Shown piece by piece: positions 1-12,945 of a stretch of 64,000 nucleotides of DNA; position 1 is the stretch's first letter; each line of letters opens with the position of its first letter. The DNA comes from Cristatella mucedo (lineage: Eukaryota > Bryozoa > Phylactolaemata > Cristatellidae): assembly GCA_009760855.2 (NCBI GenBank), contig WPIO01000004.1, positions 7,177,001 through 7,241,000 of the forward strand, in the 5' to 3' direction. The position numbers were made by a program, and so were the translations under genes. The notes beneath the pieces were generated by a model that had not been told where the DNA came from, made no database searches, and saw nothing but the letters and a program-made list of their open reading frames with translations.

Positions 1-467
1 AATGCATGATAAATACTGATGGACCGTGGCCTTGAAGCAATACTGGCAAGTCGCAGCTACTGCACCGGTACTCTTAGGTATGCCGACTGTAGCGGAGCAA
101 AACAGAAACAAATTTCGCCCATCTCGATGTAAAAAGTTCACATCTGTAACTTAGAGCAGTCTATTCCATTGCCACAGGTGGCTACATCTGGACAGAAGAA
201 GCCACAACACACAACTGTAGCTAGAAGCACAGAATAAGGCTAATTAGTTCGAACACTAAAGCTGAGCCGACTAATTATTACATCTGACATATCCTCGGGC
301 GCTACCACCATCTTGCTGAAGTTTGCTCCTGGGTATCTACGGCATGCACAAGTGTTTGGGTTTGTTTCCACGCGTGTGATTTTTTATGCTTTTGTATGTT
401 TGTGTGCGTGCGTCACGCATGTGCGCTGCATGTTGGTGTGGTGCGCTTTCGTGCGAGTGTGTTTGCT

Positions 468-470
<3 letters not shown>
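1..470. other. no gene seen
   Basis: Mixed-composition DNA without recognisable motif; GT-rich towards the right end. Confidence 0.6.

Positions 471-513
<43 letters not shown>
471..513. repeat. (GT)n microsatellite
   Basis: About 21 uninterrupted GT units, running into GCGTGCGTGCG. Confidence 0.95.
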
Positions 514-517
<4 letters not shown>

Positions 518-1410
518 CGTGCGGGCGCTCGCGTGCGTTAGTTGTCGATAAGCCATCCACAATTCTGAAGTCGAGGAATATAGGAAGCTTTAATATAATG
601 AGTAGTATGTACAAAGAATGGACCGAATACATGCGGCTGCACACCAGGATTTTCATTCAGGTGGGTATATTTATGTAAATAGTTTTTAAGGTTGTGATTG
701 GCTGAGAAAGCCAATTCCAGACAGTCGAAGGAAGTTCCTGATATGTTGTGGCTGTAAGGATTTGTCAGACCTGATCGTCCGAGTTCTTGAGAGACCTTCG
801 AGGGCCTTCTAATTGCTCTCGGTTGTTTTAGTTCTGCCAATTAGCTGGGACTTCTAAAACGCGACAAGTCAGTAAGGTTGCTTCAAGGTGCACAGTAGGC
901 TTAGAAAAATCATCCGGTGTAGCTTAGCAGTGGCACAGAGATTGCATTACTATCAATGTGTCTCTAGTCCGAAACTATTGTCGTATTTCAGAGGGTTTTT
1001 CTTATTTCATATCTTATTCAATGGTTCTTCTGAAAGTAAAGATCCTGGGAGTAATTTTTCAAGAAGCGTTAGCTCAGTAGGCTAAAATTATCTGAAATGA
1101 CGCATTCACATTCAGGAGTTGAGAAATGTAAATGGCTACACTGAGTGCCTGAGCAGTGAGCACACAGTGCGCTCGAGCACTTTTCCAATATATCAGTAGC
1201 AGTGAGCCAAAGTGTGACTATAACTTGAGTTTGCGATTTTGGCTCGGCTCTTGGCTTATAAGAAACTTTTTTAATTTCAGACAAGGAGCCGAGAGCGAGA
1301 GTTTTCATCTTCTGCTTGCATGGACACGTGCTGCTTCTTCTCGCTCGTCTCTCTTTCTCTCCTTCTCTCTCTGTCTCTCTTTTCCATCTTCTTGTCCTAC
1401 GTCTATAATT
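514..1410. other. no gene seen
   Basis: Short frames only, none protein-like. A pyrimidine-rich patch lies at 1340-1385. Confidence 0.6.
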
Positions 1411-1765
1411 ATAATGATAATAATAATGAATTAATATAACGCCCTCAGAGAACTGTATTTCTTTATAGGACTTTCACAGATGCTGCATAGAAAGCATTAC
1501 CAAATGATTTGTGGTAATATCCGAAAGAAGGAGGCATAGCGTGAGCATGCACACGAAGGACGAATCACAAAGACCCACCAAATTCTGTAATAAACAGGTG
1601 CGTTTTAAGTTTATTTTAAAATACATTTATGCCATGGGACGTTGTGACGTGCGTCAGTAGTGAGTTCCAGGCTTTTGGAGCTTGCGAACTAAAGGTACAA
1701 TCTCCAACGATTTTGAGGTTCGTACGAGGTATGGATAAACGATTCAAATCGGACAGCGGGTTTTA
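1411..1765 (-). mobile_element. LINE-A 3' end
   Basis: Reads backwards from (ATA)n and TATAACGCCCTCAGAGAACT through the CACGAAGGACGAATCACA block to GAGTTCCAGGCTTTTGGAGC, the reverse complement of the KAWNSLP end of the polyprotein. 5'-truncated copy. Confidence 0.75.
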
Positions 1766-1879
1766 CGATTCTTTGCCTGATGGGGGACTCTCCCTCTGTG
1801 TTAAAGCGTCCTGTTTTTCTATCGGTCTCTGTTATGCGAGCTGACGCCGTGCACGTTACCACCCACCACAAAACTTCCT

Positions 1880-1965
1880 ATGAAGCATATGTGAAGTACC
1901 TAGAAAGAGATTAAGTTCCCCGAGGGTACTGCAATAGTATTATTAGTATTATTGTTATATATACA
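1880..1965 (+). mobile_element. LINE-A 3' tail, short
   Basis: AAGTACCTAGAAAGAGATTA followed by GTTCCCCGAGGGTACT and a (TATTAT)n tail matches the LINE-A 3' terminus in plus orientation. Confidence 0.55.
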
Positions 1966-1968
1966 TAT

Positions 1969-2020
<52 letters not shown>

Positions 2021-2053
2021 TGTATGTATGTATGTATGTATGTATGTATGTAT
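1966..2053. repeat. (TA)n then (TATG)n
   Basis: TA units to 1992, then about 15 TATG units. The TATG part is the 3' tail of the adjoining reverse LINE-B copy. Confidence 0.9.
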
Positions 2054-2560
2054 CTCCGTCAGTAACTCCACAAAGTCATAAAAACCATGTGGGTGTTACG
2101 CAGGAGAGTTTTGTATAGCGCACTCACAGCCTAGGCGGCTTTCGGTACGCATTCGGTAGCCAACAGACTTCGTCTTACGCAACAAAGAGAAAGTGGGAAG
2201 CATAGCAGAGTTAGGAGAGCAGTTGAGGTAGTGAGTAGCATAGAAGTAGCAGTTCAGGACCGCTGAAAAAGATGTGCCATAGTCGGCAGTTGGAGAGTAG
2301 ATGTCGTTGCGTAAGAATTGTGGAAGCGAGTTCCACAGTCTAGGACCTGCAGAGCTAAAGCTTCTGTCGCCAACTGTCTTTAAGCGGAGGAATGGGACAG
2401 CTAATTTATTGTCCACACAGGACCTGAGGGCGCGAACAGGCTGAAACTGATGCAGCAGTTCAGCTAGGTATGAAGGAGCCAAGCCGTGGCGGGCCTTGTG
2501 GGTCAGCGTAAGAACTTTGCTCTGTATCCTTTGCTCAACCGGCAACCATCCTAGCTCTTC
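2054..2560 (-). mobile_element. LINE-B 3' end with reverse transcriptase C-terminus
   Basis: A 149-residue minus-strand frame begins PVEQRIQSKVLTLTHKARHG and LAPSYLAELLHQFQPVRALR and contains SFSSAGPRLWNSLPQFLRND, the conserved C-terminus of CR1/L2-like LINE reverse transcriptases. The 3' terminus TCTCCGTCAGTAACTCCACA reversed is followed by (TATG)n, which serves as the LINE's microsatellite tail. Confidence 0.85.
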
Positions 2561-2604
2561 CAGCTACATATTAAATATATACATATATATATATATATTA
2601 TAGA

Positions 2605-4770
2605 ATGGTACTATTAGTACTCCCCTTTCTCTGCTCTTGCTCTCTCTCCCCTCTCATATTCACTCTCGCTCTGTTTCTCATATCGTACCACTCTCGCCCA
2701 ATCTGTGCGTCTTACTTACTTTTATTTCAGTATTTTTTCTTCATACTTCTGGAAGCCAGTTTCTCGAACACGTACTTACATGCACTGAGTAGTGTTCCGA
2801 GTGAGGTCACGCGACTGTCCCTGTCACGTGACCAGCAAACGCTTGCCCTATGCGGTGCCTCGTGCCTTCGCAGCCTTAAGGTTTGGAGGACAGACTGTTC
2901 CGCTATTTGATTTAAGCAGAGTCGAAGAAGTCCGTCGGTTAACGGTCACATACCCGGGCAGCTTGGCCTGGCTTGCTAATCTCGAAACTAGTTGTCGGGC
3001 GCTAGCGCTCAGAGCCTGACTTGAGAGCTGTCTGCACGTCGTGTTGATTTAATTTTACCAGCAACTCTCGTTCTGTAATATAGGCGTATAATTTCTCTTG
3101 AGAATTTACCCCTTGAGTTTCACTGGTTGCTTCATCAAGATTTCCATCAAGTTGTGACAGAGTGACTCGCTGTCATAATTTGATATATGAGTTGCATATT
3201 TCGAGACTTTCAGCGACAAAGAGTCATCGTAAATAGTCCGTCATAGCTACTTTGTTAATTAGATTTTTGCTTTTCTTTATCAACTCATTAATAGCACCAA
3301 AATAATGCTTGAAAACTTGCGTTACATTTACCGCTACATCAAAAAACGGTTTCAATACTAATTCTTTAACCTCTACGCATTTACAAACTACTATTTTTAC
3401 AGAAAACTGAGCCCAAGACGTTTCCGGGTATAGCTCACTGTTAACCCGATTCTTCAACTCTAATCAGCTGTGTAGATGTGGCCTATTGATAAAATAGATG
3501 CTAATAACTCGAAAAAAATACATGCACGTACACGTGTATCTAACGAGGAAATAATCCGCCGGTATAGAATAAAATATGAAAGACCGTCAGCTCGTTGTTG
3601 CTTGCGGTTGAAGCCGCGCTGCTTGTGAAAAGATAAATGGTTGCAAGCGCTATTCAAAAAATCAAACACGATGAGCCGCCTGCGTGCGTTCACGAAAAGG
3701 TTATCACTATGTTCTTCCTCGTTTGATTAGTGAGTTATATATACTGAGGGTGAAGTTACCGATAGGCGCAGTCGCAAAGCAGCGCGTGCTGCTCAAGCTT
3801 GATCTGGTATAGAGGACATTGTACGGAAGTATGGCGGGGTATTATGGTTTTCGTCGGTCAGTCTGAGTCAGTCTCTGCGTCTGAATAGTCATGCAATACG
3901 TCTTCGACAAACATCTAATAGGCCCCTCCCCCTGAAAGGCTGTAGCTCCTTCTGAGTGAGATGCGGGCTTCCACGCTGGGCTAGCAGTAGAGAGCAGTTG
4001 CAAGGGCTTTTAGGGTTACGCGCCTTTAGATCTATGATCAAGGTGTCTCTCTGCAGGGAGCAACAATGATTGTTAAGACAGAGCTAGTGAAGCTGCTCGA
4101 ACGATAAGGCTGACAAAAATGAAATCTTGCATCGTAAAATTCTGTCAAAATCTATCTGACTGCTGATGTTCATTCACTCTTTACTTTTGAAGAAGCTCAT
4201 GTAAACCGTCGTATAAAATTCGACAAGCCTACTCAGCGGAGCTTAAATTTGCTCACTCGTTTGTGATGGCAGCGTGATTTTTAATCATAACTAGCTTCAC
4301 CGAATGCTCAACACCTCAGTTAATGCTTGAGCTCTTAACGCGACTACAACAATAATGCAGCATCAGAACTCACACGAACATGCCATTGGCAGTCACTTAC
4401 CCTCCCGAATCGAGCGGAAGGATGGTTCGCAAAGCTATTCATTGAGCATCCGTTCCAAATCTTTGGATATCATATGAACGGCCAAATTAGTGTGATAAGC
4501 TTCACTCATATTGCAGCCTTGGCTTCGAGTAATTCATGTTTTGATCAGCCATAAAAAAGAAGAAGTTTCTTGCGAGCTCTCCGGTCGTTCTCGCTCGTTA
4601 TAAGCTCAGAACTAATACGTCGTCGTCGATCGTCCTGTCAGTCGGAGAGATAACAATCTAGCCTTGCGATCGATGCATTAGACCGTGACTTGAGGTCATT
4701 TGATGACTGATTTCTGGTCGTCCGGCGATTGAGGTAAATGATACTGACGTACTGCCTTTAAGGTCTTTTC
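2605..4770. other. no gene seen
   Basis: Unique-looking DNA with short chance frames. A pyrimidine-rich patch lies at 2620-2700. Confidence 0.55.
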
Positions 4771-5428
4771 ATTGCATTGTATTCAACTATTTGCAGCAGT
4801 GGGTGGGTCTGAGGAGCTGAGTCCGCCTGCAAAGGGGAATCTGATGGCGGAGTCTCTCCCCCCCCCAGCGCCCACGGATGTCGTGCAGCCAGGCCAAGCA
4901 TCAAGAGTGTCTCGACCGGGTGTCTCACACTCGGCTCCCACCTACCAGGCCACGGGTGGCAGCAGCCAGCCGTGCCACCCGCCCCCTGGCTTTGCCTGTG
5001 GCAGTGGGCGGCGATCTTATATCGGCCGCTGCAAGCGATGGTAATAGCGCACTGCGCTCACTTCGCCGCTTCTTCGTAAGCGAAGCTGTCTAACAAGCTC
5101 ACCTTTAATTTAAAAAGCCGCCTCGACTGCAGGCTTTTTTCTCGCGGGTTTCTGTGGCTGTAACTCTTGCCCCGATTTCAGGACGGTTCATTGCAGGCAA
5201 GCTTCCGAAACCTCTCGAGTCTCGAGTCTAGCAGCGTTGGGTTTGCGTAGCTTGCGGTGAGGCGCGACCGGCAGGCGTTCGTGACAGTTTCGGGCTGCTG
5301 CCGCGGCCGCGCGGCCGCGTCGTTGCCCCGATTGCTGTCGAACCACCGACGATCGCGGCGTTATAAAAAAGCCGCAAGAATTCTCAGACGCGCTTGCATA
5401 AACTAATTGTTCGGTAACTCCTGTTAAG
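4771..5428. other. GC-rich stretch without a recognisable gene
   Basis: CpG-containing, with overlapping frames on both strands and an 18-bp GC palindrome. No domain is recognisable. Confidence 0.5.
5302..5319. repeat. 18-bp GC-only palindrome
   Basis: CGCGGCCGCGCGGCCGCG is its own reverse complement; two NotI-type octamers overlap in it. Confidence 0.95.
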
Positions 5429-5602
5429 AGTCGTGATGGCACTTTAGGTAAAGCGGTTGTTTTTTATGATCGAAGTCCCGAGGTCGTGGGTTCGAATCCT
5501 GCGGAGGATGATTCTATTTTATCGCAGCTGCAAGCGGTGGTGATAGCCGTAAAGGCTCTTCTGTGGCTATACAAAAGAGGCTGTTATATCAGCTAGAATT
5601 TT
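5429..5602 (+). mobile_element. SINE-1 (tRNA-like)
   Basis: Starts GTCGTGATGGCACTTTAGGT with a TGGCnnnnTAGG-type A box and has GGTTCGAATCC, a perfect RNA polymerase III B box, then a body ending GGCTCTTCTGTGGCTATACA and AGAGGCTGTTATATCAGCTA. Spacing of A and B boxes is tRNA-like. No tRNA cloverleaf can close, so it is a SINE, not a tRNA gene. Confidence 0.8.
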
Positions 5603-7471
5603 TTCAAAGTTCTAGGGCACGCTTTCTTTTGCAGGCAGCCACGCCAGCTCAACTGCCTCAAATCCGGCGCCAGCGAATAAAGACGATGCGGCTCTGCACG
5701 CGCGCATTGCTCAGCTTACAGATTGCCGACTCGCTGCTTAATTTCCGCACTATATGAGCTTAATTGGAGCAAACCTTTCTAAAATGCCTTTAAACGTCCA
5801 ATTGCTTTCACTTAGCCAGCCGTTGATGAGGCGACGACGCTGCTACTTCCGACGGGGCTTCTCGAGCGGAAACCGACGCAAGCTCAATCATCGCCGCTCA
5901 CACAACCGGAATGTCCCGCGGTTACGGACGACAAGCTTGCCCGCTGAACTTGAATTGCGGAAAAGGAGCTTGGCCGCTGAACTTGAACCGAGTGCTTATG
6001 AAATAGCCGCGATAAGCCCGGGCTTATGAGCAGCGTGATGTATGACCATGTGCGAATGTGATTATTGTTTGACTTATGACCTGGCCAGTGTATACGGCAT
6101 GTGCCTGACCGCAGTCGCTCTCTAGAAGTAACGGTCTGCTCTTCTGTATGTCCTAGCACTGAGCGCGAGCTATTAAAAGTAAGTCCTAGCACTGAGCGCG
6201 AGCTGCTATAAGCCTGTTAGCGAGTCAGCTGGAAGTCGCCTGTCGTATCAGCTGCAATATACAGGCTATTGTTGTGGTTTTTCTAATGCCGCACCGCTGT
6301 TAGCTGCTGCGTGCAGAATATCGAGTGCTGCGCGAGCTTCAGCACATTGCACATTGAACGCGCTTTGTCGCTACGCGAGCTAGCAAAGGTCGCGCGGTCA
6401 CAACACTGTACCGCCCCCGGAGTGTCCTCCGCCGGAACTCTGCTCTTGCTCGAGCGCGATGGCGGCGGCCGCTGTCAATCTGTGCCTTCGTCCAAGCTAC
6501 GGAGGCGGAATAGGTCCGTACATATACACCGCCCGACCAGGCGGGTGGAACTACTGACTGGAAATACAGTCACCGATGATAGTGGGCACTACAAGGCACA
6601 CAGGCATGCAGGCACACGTGGCCTGACAAAATAGCAACCAGTATTGCCTTCTAGCTTAAAAATTGGATCCGATGTGAGAGTGTGAAATAAAGCTCGGCTG
6701 CATGGCTTTCATTGCAAGTTCGTAGCCGCACACGCGCGGTTTCCAACAGCCCTAAGTCAGCAACATCGGACCGCAGGAGGAGCCACTGTCTGGGTACGAT
6801 TAGCTGCGATTCAGTCGGTGTCGCAAGCCCGCCGCCATGCTTGAGTGAGCTCATAACTGCAGCCGGCAGCGGTCGAGAACGCCCGCTGCCGCCTGCTGTT
6901 ACGAGCTCACTGTGGATGCGTCCTTATCGTCGCATTCGCCCCCGGCCGGCGTGCGAGCAACCGCGGCAGGATTCTCGCGCGAGGGTGCACCTAATGAGGA
7001 TGCAGTTGACCCCGAGCAATTATACGCTAGCCGACGGGAGAAGAATTCTAGCTCTTCCAGCAGCCTAATCAATTGAGCAGCTCGCGAGGAGCAGTTCGCA
7101 GGGTGATCATGCATGCGATCGTGCGCCAGCGTGCATAATGAGCCTTGGCCAGGCCAATTGAAGCCAGCGGCGCGCGATCTGCGCTGGCTCTGCTACAGTG
7201 CTGCTTCCTTGCCACGAGGCGATAGACCATCGATCCGCATCGATCCGCTGAGCTGAGCAGCGAGCCACATTAGTACGCGATGAGCGATGGATTTGTAAAG
7301 GGCCATCGGGAATAAGGATTGCCTGCTGCTCGACGAATCGATCCGATCACGCGGGTAGCGAAGTTCGAGGCAGCTCGGCGCTGGGCCCGTCCTGATAGCT
7401 CGATTGCATGTCGTGTCATGTATCTATGTCTGCAACTCTGTAACTCTGTAAGACTATACGAGTGCTGCGCG
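5603..7471. other. GC-rich stretch without a recognisable gene
   Basis: Several frames of 60-120 residues on both strands, Arg/Ser-rich, without motifs. Holds the 22-bp direct repeat. Confidence 0.5.
6150..6204. repeat. 22-bp direct repeat, 33-bp period
   Basis: GTCCTAGCACTGAGCGCGAG followed by CT occurs at 6150 and 6183. Confidence 0.9.
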
Positions 7472-7675
7472 ATCGAGTTTTGCATAGCGCACTCGCAGCC
7501 TAAGCGGCTTTCGGTGGCCAACGGACTTCATCTCACGCAGCAAAGAGAAAGTGAGAAGCATAGCTGAGTCAAGGGAGCAGGTGAGGTAGTGAGTAGCGTG
7601 AAAATGACAGCTCAGGACCGCTGGAAAGGATGCACCGTACATAGTTGGCAGCGGGGAAGTTGTTGTCGTTGCGTA
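7472..7675 (-). mobile_element. LINE-B 3' fragment
   Basis: TTTTGCATAGCGCACTCGCA, then CGGCTTTCGGTGGCCAACGG and CACGCAGCAAAGAGAAAGTG match the 3' part of LINE-B at 2108-2300. Diverged. Confidence 0.75.
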
Positions 7676-7862
7676 CCTCCTCTTAGGCCGCACGAGCAGC
7701 GCGCGCTTCGAGCGTCCCTCTCCCGCACGCATCGCTCCATCTTCTCCGTCTCTACGCTCTTTCCCCTGCAGCCCACTGCCACTTCCGGCTCGCAGCGCTC
7801 GTAGCGACGGTAGTTTCAGGTGACATGCGAAGAATACCGGCAAAACCAAGAGCCTTGAAATA

Positions 7863-8092
<230 letters not shown>

Positions 8093-8096
8093 TAAT

Positions 8097-8248
8097 CCAT
8101 TTGTATAGCGCCCTAAGAGAACATAATATATATTCAGGCGCTTCCCATATGACATCGGGCTCGAGCCCATGACCTCCATCGTTAAATGGATTCACCTTAA
8201 CTTTGATCGAGGCGAGCACTTTAACCACTGGGCCAAACCAGTCCGGCA
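8097..8248 (-). mobile_element. SINE-2 (tRNA-like, LINE-A tail)
   Basis: Read on the minus strand: TTTGGCCCAGTGGTTAAAGT (A box), a linker, GGTCATGGGCTCGAGCCC (B box GGCTCGAGCCC), then AAGCGCCTGAATATATATTA and TTCTCTTAGGGCGCTATACA. The last part resembles the LINE-A 3' tail. Confidence 0.75.
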
Positions 8249-8487
8249 AATCACGGCACCATACTTCAAGAAGGCAAGTCCATATGCATGACGTAGAGAA
8301 GTCTATATGACAGCAACGGAGAGTTACAGGAATTCAACACCGGTCATGAAAACCAGCTATTGTCGTACAGTGCTAAGCCTAGAGCTTAAGTTGGCTCAAT
8401 TACCATGGATAACTATTGGAACAAAAACCACTGCCTATTACAAGGCTCTTGCTTTTAAACTGCCGTATAATAATCAAAATAAATGTA

Positions 8488-8570
8488 TATACATAATTTA
8501 TTTGTGCAGCACCCTAAGAGTTTTGGCCATAGACTCTCGAATAATCTATTCGTGGCCATTATAATGTAAA
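8488..8570 (-). mobile_element. SINE-2 or LINE-A tail fragment
   Basis: ATAATTTATTTGTGCAGCAC followed by CCTAAGAGTTTTGG matches the shared tail only. Confidence 0.4.
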
Positions 8571-9494
8571 AGCCGTTCAGGGTGAACATAAGTAATAATC
8601 GGGCTGCTATAGCATGCTGCCGTTTCAACGTTTAACGCATCAAAGAAACAGCTCCAATGCAAGCCGACACACGGCCGATAGTAGAATACATATGCACTCC
8701 ACTACCGCGACATATGGTTCCAGGGTTTGGCTCCTTTCAACGTATGCGGTCGGCTGTCTGACAAGTCACGTGCCAGTGCGGGTGCACGGACATCAGCACG
8801 CTGATTGGTCAGCACTCTGCTGCCATCTTACTTACTGGCCAGATTGTCGTTCGAGACGCGCGATTCCTACAAGCTATAGTAAGCGAACGGCTAGTGAACT
8901 CTCTCGGCCACCGTAGTGTTGGTCTTACTGTGACCGGCTGCTTTCCAAAGTGGCCTCGCGGCCAGCAAAGCACAGCTGCCTGAGTCACGCAGTCGCTTTC
9001 TCCTATTTCGAGCGGCCTTGCAAAGTGCCGTGCTCGGCCGCCCGCCGCCATCGCCGGGTACGCCACGACTGGGAACTTCAGCAGCCGCAGCGGCTTTTCC
9101 GCAAATCAAGCTCGCAGGTTGGTGCGGCTGTGCTGCAGAAACTAGGCAGCATCTTAGCGGCTCCTCGCGAAATCGGAGCAGCTGCAAGAAGCCGGACTTT
9201 CTTTGGTGCGTTTAGTAGGGTGCCACATAGCATAGTACTCCGTCGCTGCGCCTGCCGCTTTCTCGATGAGATCGACCATGAAAAAGTTTCGATATGGTTT
9301 GCGAACTGAATGCCTACGCGGATTTCGGTTCGCACACCGTAGCCATACGACTCCGTTACACACAACAGCCAAGATAAAGTGAGATGCAAGGCCGAGTTAA
9401 AATGGCAGTCGAAGAAGAGAGCTGCACGGAAATAGCAACTCCGACTGGCTGGAAAGCATGCGTCGCTATCGGAAAAGGGAGAGGCAGTGTTTTG
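8571..9494. other. GC-rich stretch without a recognisable gene
   Basis: Overlapping frames on both strands (for example plus 8950-9309). Residue mix typical of translated GC-rich DNA. No start-to-stop model stands out. Confidence 0.5.
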
Positions 9495-9745
9495 GCGTAA
9501 GATTCGTGGCAGTGAGCTCCACAGTCTTGGATTTGCAGAGAACCAGCAGCTGTCACAATCAGTTCTTAAATCAAAGAGTGGTTCAGTCTATTTGAAGTTT
9601 TCAGAGAACCTGAGGGCACGATGAGGCTGAAAGTGCTGCAGCAGTTCAGCCAGATGTGAAGAAGCATATTCATAGCGGGTCTTGCAGATCAGAGAAAGCA
9701 TATAGCTCTGTATCCATTGATCAAGTGAGACCTATCGCAATTTTT
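9495..9745 (-). mobile_element. LINE-B fragment, old
   Basis: TAAGATTCGTGGCAGTGAGC, TCCACAGTCTTGGATTTGCA and GATGAGGCTGAAAGTGCTGC correspond to the WNSLP and LLHQFQP regions of LINE-B in reverse. Confidence 0.65.
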
Positions 9746-10774
9746 CCAACAAATCTCTGGGATGTTTGACTACATTTAGCCATATTAAACTATTAAACAC
9801 TATAAGTAGAAGCTTAATCACTTTTCTTGTTAGTCCAGCAGAAACTTAAATCTTGTAGTCCAGTTTTATTATATCCGTGGAGCTAGTCAGATCTTTAGCC
9901 AGCCACTGTGGCAGGCAGTATCTAATCGTTGACAGAGATTGAACGCATTGTGTTGCTGGAAAATCTATCGGCTTGGTGAAACCATTTTTTAATCAGTCAG
10001 TTGTCAATAAGGTAACATTTATTACGAACGCATGATGCCAGTCACACGAAACCACTCACTACAAGAGAAGAGTCTCTTAGTCCTGCCATATGTGATGTCC
10101 TAGAAGTAATTGTTCGGTTTTATTTTCGCCGAGCTTGCTTTAAGAAACTCGGCAGACATCCAGGGTCAAATTTCTGCAAAGCAGGCATTCGGCCTATCAG
10201 TCGTTGCAGCTAATTTCAAGGGTTTAAATCACAAGTATTGCTGTTTATCTTCGTGAAAGAAGTGATAGCCAATGTCATGGATCTGTGGCATTTTTCACTG
10301 AGGTTCAGTATACACGTGGACAGCAACAATTGACCAATGACTCATGACTTCTGTATAACTTCACTTCGACTGTTCTGCTGGACAAGAGGTGAAAACCACT
10401 GAAAATGTGGACTGAAAACGATCTGTAAAGTACGATTCGAATAAGCGAGAGCCTAATCCAGGACCAATCACTGTTCTCAATCTTTAATGTTGGCTAGTTT
10501 GATCTTAAATGCCAAACGCAGCTGATAGTTCGAGCAAGATCAGGGCAAAAACGTTGCTTCCACCGTCGTCGCTGCATAGAAAGTAACTGTTCGCAGGAAG
10601 GACAGTGTTTTAGTAGTTTTTTCACTGATTTTTTCTGTTAACTTGTTCTTGATTGTGCATTCCAAAAACTAAATAACATTAAATTCTGTTGAGAATTTTT
10701 ACTAAAAAGAAAAGGGATAACAGCTGGGAGCTGCCTTATGACATCAAAATCCTATTCAAGCTTTAAAATTAAAA
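9746..10774. other. no gene seen
   Basis: AT-richer unique DNA, no frame of interest. Confidence 0.6.
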
Positions 10775-11320
<546 letters not shown>

Positions 11321-12781
11321 GAGCTCTAAGTGATTAGCTCTACAACCGGACTAGAACTTACTAGCAAGGCTTGAAGTTTCCATAGATGAGCTCAGCTGGT
11401 TCTGCCACGACTCGTTCCAGTGTCTTTGAGAGGAACGACAGAAAGGGAGACTGAGCGAAAGTTGCTCAAGTTCTCTTGGCCTAGTGATGCTTTCTTGAGT
11501 GATCGGACGGGGGTCTGTCCGACTCATTGCAGAGAAACGCTCCATCATGTGAAGCATTAAAAGTCTGACTGGTGGCTGGGCTCACAGCCTATCCACCAGT
11601 GAATATCAAATAGGAGCTGGTGTGACGTATTCATGCGACAGGCGTTCAAGCTCTGTTTAGTGAACGAAACTGTATCAACCACTTCAGAAGCGATGGAATG
11701 GGAAGGTAACAGGCTGCTACTTAGCTCTCGCGCTAGCTTTTAGTCGTATACTCCCCTAGTCAACAGGTCATATCCGACTGAGGTGATTACATGTCCGGAC
11801 TTGATGGCATTCACGAAAAAACTAAAGCGCACCAGTCTCCTCCTCACAGTATTTTAATAGATCCTTGTTAATCTGTAATTCAATTCATTCGCTTCTTTAT
11901 GGTGACACTGCGAATTGCATCACTAAAAAATGGGCACGCTTCCTCTACTGCACGTGTAAAGTGCTTAGAACAAAATCAGTTCTCCGAGGAACGTCGCTTA
12001 ACAAATGTCTGGGCAAGAATACGATCACCTTCTTTCTTCGAAGTAAAAACGAAAAAACGAAAAAACCTATTACTAACGCAGTTACAGTGAGGGAAATGAG
12101 ACTCAACTCAGCCTTGACAGACGAATAACTCACTATCTCATACATTGGTGTTTAAGGGGATGAATGGTAAGAGTGCAGTTTACGAGGAGTTAGAAAAAGA
12201 GCCATGGCATTTCTAAGCTTCCGCCAGTAGACAGGAGCGTCAACGCTTTGAGCCTGTCTAGGTCGGTGTGAGACGCGGACATTCCTAAGTGCAATTCAAG
12301 CCCAGCGCGCTGTACAAACGGGGCATTTATCGAAGTCTCTAACTAAAATAGAAAGGCGTCTGTACGAATCTGCAGACTGGCAGCCTTTACGGAAGTGTGC
12401 TTGCCTGGAGCTCTCATAAGTTTTGATTTCAACGGACCAATAAAAGTCTTGTGACTGCTGTCGTCCGCAGAGTTTGTATGCAGATATGCATAAAAAAAAC
12501 AGATTTGAAAAAATGCTCACCATCGATTTTTTTAAATGCGTTGCTGAAAGAAGTCAATGCTGACGTGCTCATACGACGGAACTCAAGCACTGGACGAGAT
12601 TTCGCGAGATAATGCGAAATGGCGAGCGGGCAAGCAGCGAGGTCACTGGTGAAGAAAGCCGTTGAGATCAAGAAATCGAGACTATGGCCTCCAATTAGAG
12701 GCGCGCGAAAAACGCGATGAGCCAGTTCGCATTTTTCCCACCCTGTCAAGAAAACAATGCGCCTGACTGTTGTCATCGTCA
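11321..12781. other. no gene seen
   Basis: Unique-looking DNA; short chance frames only. Confidence 0.6.
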
Positions 12782-12945
12782 GCCGCGATGGCACATTAGG
12801 TAAGGCGGTTGCTTTTCGTGACCTCGGTCCCGAGGTCGTGGCTTCGAATCCTGCGGTGGACAATCCTTAATTGCTACTGCAAGCGGTGGTGATGGCCGTC
12901 AAGGCCCTTCTGTTGCTATAAAAAAGATGCTGTTAAATATACGAT
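12782..12945 (+). mobile_element. SINE-1 (tRNA-like)
   Basis: GCGATGGCACATTAGGTAAG, B box CTTCGAATCC (one change), then CTGCAAGCGGTGGTGATGGC and GCTCTTCTG-like tail. Confidence 0.8.

Noticed and set aside
5429-5520. tRNA gene
   Set aside because: Only A and B boxes are present; no acceptor stem or anticodon arm closes, and the same unit recurs dispersed with a common non-tRNA body, so it is a SINE.
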